A program made the translations under genes and the position numbers. Positions 57,137 through 64,000 of a stretch of 64,000 nt of DNA are shown piece by piece; position 1 is the stretch's first letter; every line of letters starts with the position of its first letter. Below the pieces are notes generated by a model. That model was not told where the DNA came from. It made no database searches and saw nothing but the letters and a program-made list of their open reading frames with translations. This DNA is from CAVQAH01 sp963784195 (GTDB taxonomy: Bacteria > Acidobacteriota > Vicinamibacteria > Vicinamibacterales > 2-12-FULL-66-21), in NCBI GenBank assembly GCA_963784195.1, contig CAWARA010000020.1, forward strand, positions 1-64,000, given 5' to 3'.

Positions 57137-57849
57137 CAAAGCAATCCTGGCAAATCACGAAGCGTATTGATGACCGGAACGTCCGGCGGGCAATCCTCGC
57201 GCGGTCCCGAACGCGAGACGAGGACCGCGCGGATCCCGAGACGCCTGGCGCCTTCGATGTCGTGCGCGAGGCTGTCGCCAACCATCACCGCTTCTTCCGA
57301 GCTCGCGCCGGCCCTGCCAAGCGCAGCCTGAAAGATGCTGGGATGCGGCTTCATGAACCCGTGTTCGGCAGAGGAGATTGTCACGTCGAACAGGCCTTCG
57401 AGATCGAAATGCGCCTGAAACGACGTCAGACAGCGCTGGGTATTGGAGATCAGGCCGATCTTGATGCCGGCCTCCTGTATCGCCCGCAAAACGTCCGGCA
57501 CATCCTCATACAGCTCGAAGTGCTGACAAGCCGACCATTCGTCGTAGATCTCCTTCGATGCTTTGTCGACGCCGGAGCCGGTCCCGCCCATGCCTTTGAT
57601 GATTCGATTCGTGTAGTCGAGAAAAACCTGCGGATCGTAGCGGCCGCCGGCGGCATCGAGCATCGACGACGCGGCCTGAACGGCGGCCGCGAAGCGTTCA
57701 GGATCGACGACCACGCCATGGCGCGCGCAGAAGTCACGATATCCGGTGCCCTGAAACGCCGGCCCGGGACGGATCAGCGTGAAATCGACATCGAAGAAGA
57801 CGGCTCGCGTGGGAGGTCGGGCGGGGGTCAATTCGTCAGGCACGTACAC
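57136..57849 (-). CDS. HAD-superfamily hydrolase (subfamily IA)
   Basis: 237 residues. Motif I AVFFDVDFTLIRPGP (Asp nucleophile; DVDFT replaces the usual DxDGT), motif II IGLISNTQRCL, motif III KPHPSIFQAAL, motif IV EAVMVGDSLAHDIEGARRLG. An Asp-X-Asp-Phe-Thr nucleophile occurs in some HDHD3-like members. Probably a small-molecule phosphatase. The start is GTG near 57849, with TATAAT at 57892-57887 giving a leader of roughly 30 nt. It is translationally coupled to the GNAT gene. Confidence 0.85.
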   Translation of the reverse strand: MYVPDELTPARPPTRAVFFDVDFTLIRPGPAFQGTGYRDFCARHGVVVDPERFAAAVQAASSMLDAAGGRYDPQVFLDYTNRIIKGMGGTGSGVDKASKEIYDEWSACQHFELYEDVPDVLRAIQEAGIKIGLISNTQRCLTSFQAHFDLEGLFDVTISSAEHGFMKPHPSIFQAALGRAGASSEEAVMVGDSLAHDIEGARRLGIRAVLVSRSGPREDCPPDVPVINTLRDLPGLL

Positions 57850-58088
57850 TCAAGCTGGCTTCGGACAGCGTTGTGCCGTCCATTATACAGGTCGGCCTGC
57901 AAGCACTGAGCGAGTTTGAGCCCGTAGATATTGATGTTTTTGTCCTACTGCGGAGGTTCGTCAGTGGCCCCACGCTTGCATTTGTCTGTGATTACGAACG
58001 CGCGGAGGATAACCGCACCGCTACGGACGGGTGTTTGAGCTTCTTTTTGCCCAGGTAGAATCGCACGCGACAGAGTTGGAGGCAGATC

Positions 58089-58895
58089 ATGTTGAAACGA
58101 ATGTTCGTAGCGCTGTCGATAGCCACGGTGGCGCTCACGGGCTTGGCGGCACAGGAGAGCGCGACGTTCACGCTGCGCTCGGGGGAACGCATCAGCGGGC
58201 AGCTCGTCGACATGGGCGGCTCCGGTTTCGCTGTGCGCGTGAACGGCCAGGACCGGAATATCCCCTTGGGCGAAATGGCGTTGATCGACTTCAGTGGATC
58301 TTCGATGAGCCAGTCGGACTGGGATCGCGTCTCGGGACAGCACGTGCTGTGGCTCCGAAACGGGCAGACGCTGACCGGAGAGCTCCTGGATGTGGGCGGC
58401 ACGTCGCCCCTGCGGATCTCGTTCCGGGCCGATGGCGGCGAGCGTACGCTCCAGTCCGGTGAGGTCAGCCGCATTGCCCTCGGCCGGCCGTCCAATATCG
58501 AGTCCGTCAGCGGAAGCGGTGGCGGCAGCGGCGGCGGCAGCATCACCGTTTCAGCGCGCCAGCCGTGGACGCCCACCGGGATCACCGTCCGGAGAGGCGA
58601 AATGCTTTCGTTCACGGCCGAGGGCGAGATTCGTGTCGGCGGCTCCGATGACGTGGCATCCGCAAGCGGGGTGCAAGTGCAGCGCTTCGATCCGCGGGCG
58701 CCGATGCGGCAGGTCCTCGTCGGCGCACTGATTGGCCGGATTGGAAACAGCGCTCCGTTCGGGATCGGCACGCAGGGCAGCTTCCCGGCGCCGGCCGCGG
58801 GTCAGCTCTTCCTGGGGATCAACGATTCGAACTTCTCCGACAACGACGGTGAGTTCAGGGTCCAGGTCAATCGCGGAGGAACGCAGCGGCGGTAG
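58089..58895 (+). CDS. exported protein with C-terminal PA-IL (LecA)-like lectin domain
   Basis: 268 residues from ATG 58089. Signal peptide MFVALSIATVALTGLAA. Residues 25-140 contain two SH3-like repeats (TLRSGERISGQLVDMGGSGF and WLRNGQTLTGELLDVGG). A Gly/Ser linker precedes residues 155-265, which resemble the PA-IL galactophilic lectin fold: ITVSARQPWTPTGITVRRGE, LVGALIGRIGNSAPFGIG, AAGQLFLGINDSNFSDNDGE. LecA binds galactosides with calcium through Asn/Asp near the NDSNFSDN loop, which is present. Ligand unproven. A strong terminator follows. Confidence 0.75.
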   Translation: MLKRMFVALSIATVALTGLAAQESATFTLRSGERISGQLVDMGGSGFAVRVNGQDRNIPLGEMALIDFSGSSMSQSDWDRVSGQHVLWLRNGQTLTGELLDVGGTSPLRISFRADGGERTLQSGEVSRIALGRPSNIESVSGSGGGSGGGSITVSARQPWTPTGITVRRGEMLSFTAEGEIRVGGSDDVASASGVQVQRFDPRAPMRQVLVGALIGRIGNSAPFGIGTQGSFPAPAAGQLFLGINDSNFSDNDGEFRVQVNRGGTQRR

Positions 58896-58920
58896 CGCTC
58901 CTTCAGCGAAGGCATGCTGA

Positions 58921-58959
58921 GGCCGGCCCCGGAAACTCCGGGCGCCGGCCTTTTCTTTT
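58921..58959 (+). terminator. intrinsic terminator after the LecA-like gene
   Basis: GC-rich hairpin GGCCGGCCCCGG-AAA-CTCCGGGCGCCGGCC followed by TTTTCTTTT. This is the clearest Rho-independent terminator in the window. Confidence 0.85.
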
Positions 58960-59051
58960 GCTCAGACTCGAGCGCCCGTCGTCGTTTCGGAGTCGAATCC
59001 GGACTGCCGCCGCGGAAACCGAGAGCTGAGGGTTACAATATTTAGATATCC

Positions 59052-61893
<2,842 letters not shown>

Positions 61894-61894
61894 C

Positions 61895-62461
61895 GTGGAA
61901 ATGAGCACCCAGCAGGAGCCCGTGCCGCCAGTCGAGGTTCCGCCGGCGGAAACCGGCGAGGTCCGCAACTACGCGCGCCCTGTCGAGGTCATCACAATCG
62001 CCAGCGTCGTCGGCCTCGACCAGCTGACGAAGGAGATCGTGCGCCGGACGATTCCGTTGGGTGAGCACCGGCCGGTCATCGACGGCCTATTGGACATCGT
62101 GCACGTCCAGAACACGGGTGCGGCGTTCGGGTTGCTGAACGCCGCCGACTTTCCGTACAAGCCGCTCGTCATGATCGGTATCGCGGCCATTGCGCTGGTC
62201 GCGATCGCGGCTTACGCGACACAGCTCGGCTTTCAGGAACGGCTGGCGCGATTCGGACTGTCGCTCATCCTCGGCGGGGCTTTCGGAAACCTGATCGATC
62301 GTGCGTTTGCCGGACACGTCGTGGACTTCGTCGACATCTACTGGGGCAGCTCGCATTTCTGGGCCTTCAATGTCGCTGACGCGGCCATCACCAGCGGCGC
62401 CGCCCTCGTGCTGCTCGACATGATTGGACTCGGACGACAGCATGCATCCCATTCTCTTTGA
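61895..62461 (+). CDS. lspA: lipoprotein signal peptidase (signal peptidase II)
   Basis: 188 residues from GTG 61895, or 186 from ATG 61901; both lie within 8 bases of the ileS stop. Catalytic aspartates in GNLIDRAFAGHVVDFVD and FNVADAAITSG; four helices, with QNTGAAFGLL conserved. A Pro/Glu-rich N-terminal extension (about 28 residues) precedes the first helix. It cleaves prolipoprotein signal peptides after Lgt acts. It overlaps lgt by 20 bases. Confidence 0.95.
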   Translation: MEMSTQQEPVPPVEVPPAETGEVRNYARPVEVITIASVVGLDQLTKEIVRRTIPLGEHRPVIDGLLDIVHVQNTGAAFGLLNAADFPYKPLVMIGIAAIALVAIAAYATQLGFQERLARFGLSLILGGAFGNLIDRAFAGHVVDFVDIYWGSSHFWAFNVADAAITSGAALVLLDMIGLGRQHASHSL

Positions 62462-63251
62462 GATCGGCGGTTTCCCGGTTTACACCTACGGGCTGCTGCT
62501 CGCTGCAGCGTACCTGCTCGGGCTGCAATTCGCCCTGATGCGCGCCCGCAGTCGCGGCCTCGACGCAAACCGGGTAATGGATCTGGGCATCTGGATCATC
62601 GTCAGCGCGCTCGTCGGAGCGAAGCTGCTCCTGCTGATCGTGGACTTCGACAAGTTCAGCCGGAATCCGGCTGACCTGATGAACCTGGTGCGCTCTGGCG
62701 GCGTGTTCTATGGCGGCCTGATCGCCGCGGTCTGTGTCGCGCTCTGGTACCTGTGGCGCCACAAGATGCCTGTCTGGACGGTCACGGACGTGTTCGCGCC
62801 TGGCATCGCGCTTGGTCACGTAATCGGACGGCTCGGCTGTCTCTTCGCGGGCTGCTGTTTCGGAAAGCCCACGAACGTTCCCTGGGCGATCACGTTTCAC
62901 AGCGAGTTCGCAGCACAAAACGTCGGGACGCCGCTCGGCATCCCGCTGCATCCCACCCAGCTCTACGAGGCTGGTGCGGAGCTGCTGATTCTCGGCTTTC
63001 TGCTCCTGACCGAACGGCGGGGCCGTCCGTTTCCCGGCCGGACGTTCTGGAGCTACATGTTCCTGTACGGCGTCTCGCGATTCATCATCGAGTTCTACAG
63101 GTACGATGCCCGTGGCATGGTCGGTTCGCTCTCGACGTCACAGTTCGTATCTATCCTCATCGTGCCGCTCAGCATCGTGATGCTGATCCTGCTCGCGCGC
63201 CGTTCCGGCCCTGTAACCGAACCCGTAGGCCGCCGCGCAAGAGCGGCCTAG
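62442..63251 (+). CDS. lgt: prolipoprotein diacylglyceryl transferase
   Basis: 269 residues from ATG 62442 (MHPILFEIGGFPVYTYGLLL). Lgt signature GHVIGRLGCLFAGCCFGKPT, RSGGVFYGGLIA and LHPTQLYEAGAELL, with about seven membrane helices. It transfers diacylglycerol from phosphatidylglycerol to the lipobox Cys. Coupled to lspA by overlap, which puts both lipoprotein-processing steps in one operon with ileS. Confidence 0.95.
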   Translation: MHPILFEIGGFPVYTYGLLLAAAYLLGLQFALMRARSRGLDANRVMDLGIWIIVSALVGAKLLLLIVDFDKFSRNPADLMNLVRSGGVFYGGLIAAVCVALWYLWRHKMPVWTVTDVFAPGIALGHVIGRLGCLFAGCCFGKPTNVPWAITFHSEFAAQNVGTPLGIPLHPTQLYEAGAELLILGFLLLTERRGRPFPGRTFWSYMFLYGVSRFIIEFYRYDARGMVGSLSTSQFVSILIVPLSIVMLILLARRSGPVTEPVGRRARAA

Positions 63252-63298
63252 AAGAGACCCGAGCACCGAGTCCCGAGCACCGAAGCACCGAGCACCGA
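63252..63298. repeat. short-period CGAGCACC array between lgt and rluD
   Basis: Five to six units of about 8 bases (CCGAGCACCGA with variants) immediately before the rluD start. No Shine-Dalgarno is visible within it. Confidence 0.6.
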
Positions 63299-64000
63299 AT
63301 GACTCACCTCCGCGTCGTTCTCGTCGAGCCCGATCACGATGGGACGCGCCTGGATAACTTCCTGACGGCGTTGCTGCCCGAGCAGTCGCGCTCGCAGCTG
63401 CAGCGCCTGATCAAAGACGGCCGTGTGACCGGGCCCGGCGGTGGCCTTCGACCGAGCACGCAGGTGCGCGCCGGTCAGACGTTCACGATCGACATACCGC
63501 CGCCTGAGCCGACGTCCGTCGAACCGGAAGCCCTGCCGCTGCGCATCGTGTATGAAGACGATGATGTGGTGGTGCTGGACAAGCCTGCGGGCATGGTCGT
63601 GCACCCGGCTGCCGGGCACCGCAGCGGAACGCTCGTCAATGCGCTCCTGCATCACGTCAAGGGTCTCAGCGGCATCGGCGGCGAAGTCCGTCCGGGCATC
63701 GTGCATCGGCTGGACCGCGGAACATCCGGGCTGATGGTTGTCGCCAAGCACGACGCCGCGCACCAGGAGCTGTCGCGACAGTTCAGCGATCGGGAAGTCG
63801 AGAAGGAATACGTCGCCCTCGTCTGGGGTGTCGTGCAGGCAGGCCGGCGCATCGATGCAGCGATCGGACGGGACCCGAAGGATCGTCAGAAGATGTCGAC
63901 ACGCGCGAGACGCGCGCGCAGCGCCGTGACGCGTGTCACGTGGGCGCGGCATTTCAAGGGGGTGTCGCTCCTGAAAGTCGCGATCGCGACCGGGCGCACA
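63299..64000 (+). CDS. rluD: RluD-type 23S rRNA pseudouridine synthase, 3' end beyond the window
   Basis: Open from ATG 63299 to the window end (234 codons). N-terminal S4 domain: GTRLDNFLTALLPEQSRSQL, RLIKDGRVTGPG. Catalytic domain: IVYEDDDVVVLDKPAGMVVH, then GIVHRLDRGTSGLMVVAKH with the nucleophilic Asp near residue 139, and EKEYVALVWGVV. RluD modifies helix 69 of 23S rRNA. Adjacency to lspA/lgt and a full S4 domain support RluD over RluA/RluC; a second RluA-family gene is at 34.3 kb. Confidence 0.9.
   Translation, partial: MTHLRVVLVEPDHDGTRLDNFLTALLPEQSRSQLQRLIKDGRVTGPGGGLRPSTQVRAGQTFTIDIPPPEPTSVEPEALPLRIVYEDDDVVVLDKPAGMVVHPAAGHRSGTLVNALLHHVKGLSGIGGEVRPGIVHRLDRGTSGLMVVAKHDAAHQELSRQFSDREVEKEYVALVWGVVQAGRRIDAAIGRDPKDRQKMSTRARRARSAVTRVTWARHFKGVSLLKVAIATGRT

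Noticed and set aside
58962..59051. T-box leader upstream of ileS
   Set aside because: Only about 90 bases separate the preceding terminator from the start; no T-box consensus or antiterminator hairpin is visible.

Overview
The window is a high-GC bacterial chromosome segment that most resembles Acidobacteriota, probably the Vicinamibacteria (subgroup 6). That placement is an inference from gene content. The segment has five MacB/FtsX-type 'ADOP' permeases, PadR regulators beside two of them, an ECF-like sigma factor coupled to a kinase, a membrane Ser/Thr kinase, and many small Sec-exported proteins. No rRNA gene is present to confirm it.

Layout. 0-12 kb is a signalling and accessory region: a C39-like cysteine peptidase with a small partner, a membrane/GAF/kinase receptor, a metallo-beta-lactamase-fold hydrolase, a vanadium-haloperoxidase-like protein, and an ECF sigma/kinase-NTPase-TPR pair. 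11.6-38 kb carries the five ADOP permeases, mixed with small secreted or envelope proteins, a recombinase remnant, tRNA-Ala, an AraC regulator, an FG-GAP protein and an RluA-type pseudouridine synthase. 37.8-49 kb holds mocA, selenocysteine tRNA (selC), a cold-shock protein, HAD phosphatase/sodC, an erpA-Fur/ferritin-PHP-ABC operon, divergent class I fumarase and aspartase, and an isoprenoid synthase operon. 49-64 kb is mostly housekeeping: a phosphodiesterase, bioY, thiD, moaE-moaD, prfA-prmC, a HIT protein, GNAT/HAD, and the ileS-lspA-lgt-rluD cluster, which runs off the end.

Genes that fit together: moaE, moaD and mocA make and mature molybdenum cofactor, and the nearby selC suggests that selenocysteine enzymes exist elsewhere in the genome. 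ileS-lspA-lgt-rluD is a classical lipoprotein-processing/translation cluster. erpA and the Fur-ferritin fusion point to an iron/Fe-S operon.

Many clear genes are broken by single-base indels, including the essential ileS and also prmC, the HIT gene, the RluA gene, three ADOPs, the kinases and the haloperoxidase. Intact homology resumes in another frame, so assembly or sequencing indels explain this better than gene decay. I give such genes as one feature spanning the whole gene.

The most unusual non-coding content is a family of about 0.3-kb palindromic intergenic elements (near 20.0, 39.7 and 53.7 kb, with a core-less copy at 46.1 kb). Their core folds into a closing stem plus three hairpins, and the long central stem differs between copies with almost fully compensated changes. 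Other repeats are a family abutting the 3' ends of both tRNA genes, an inverted pair of 12-bp tandem arrays at 51.1 kb, and short-period arrays beside gene ends.
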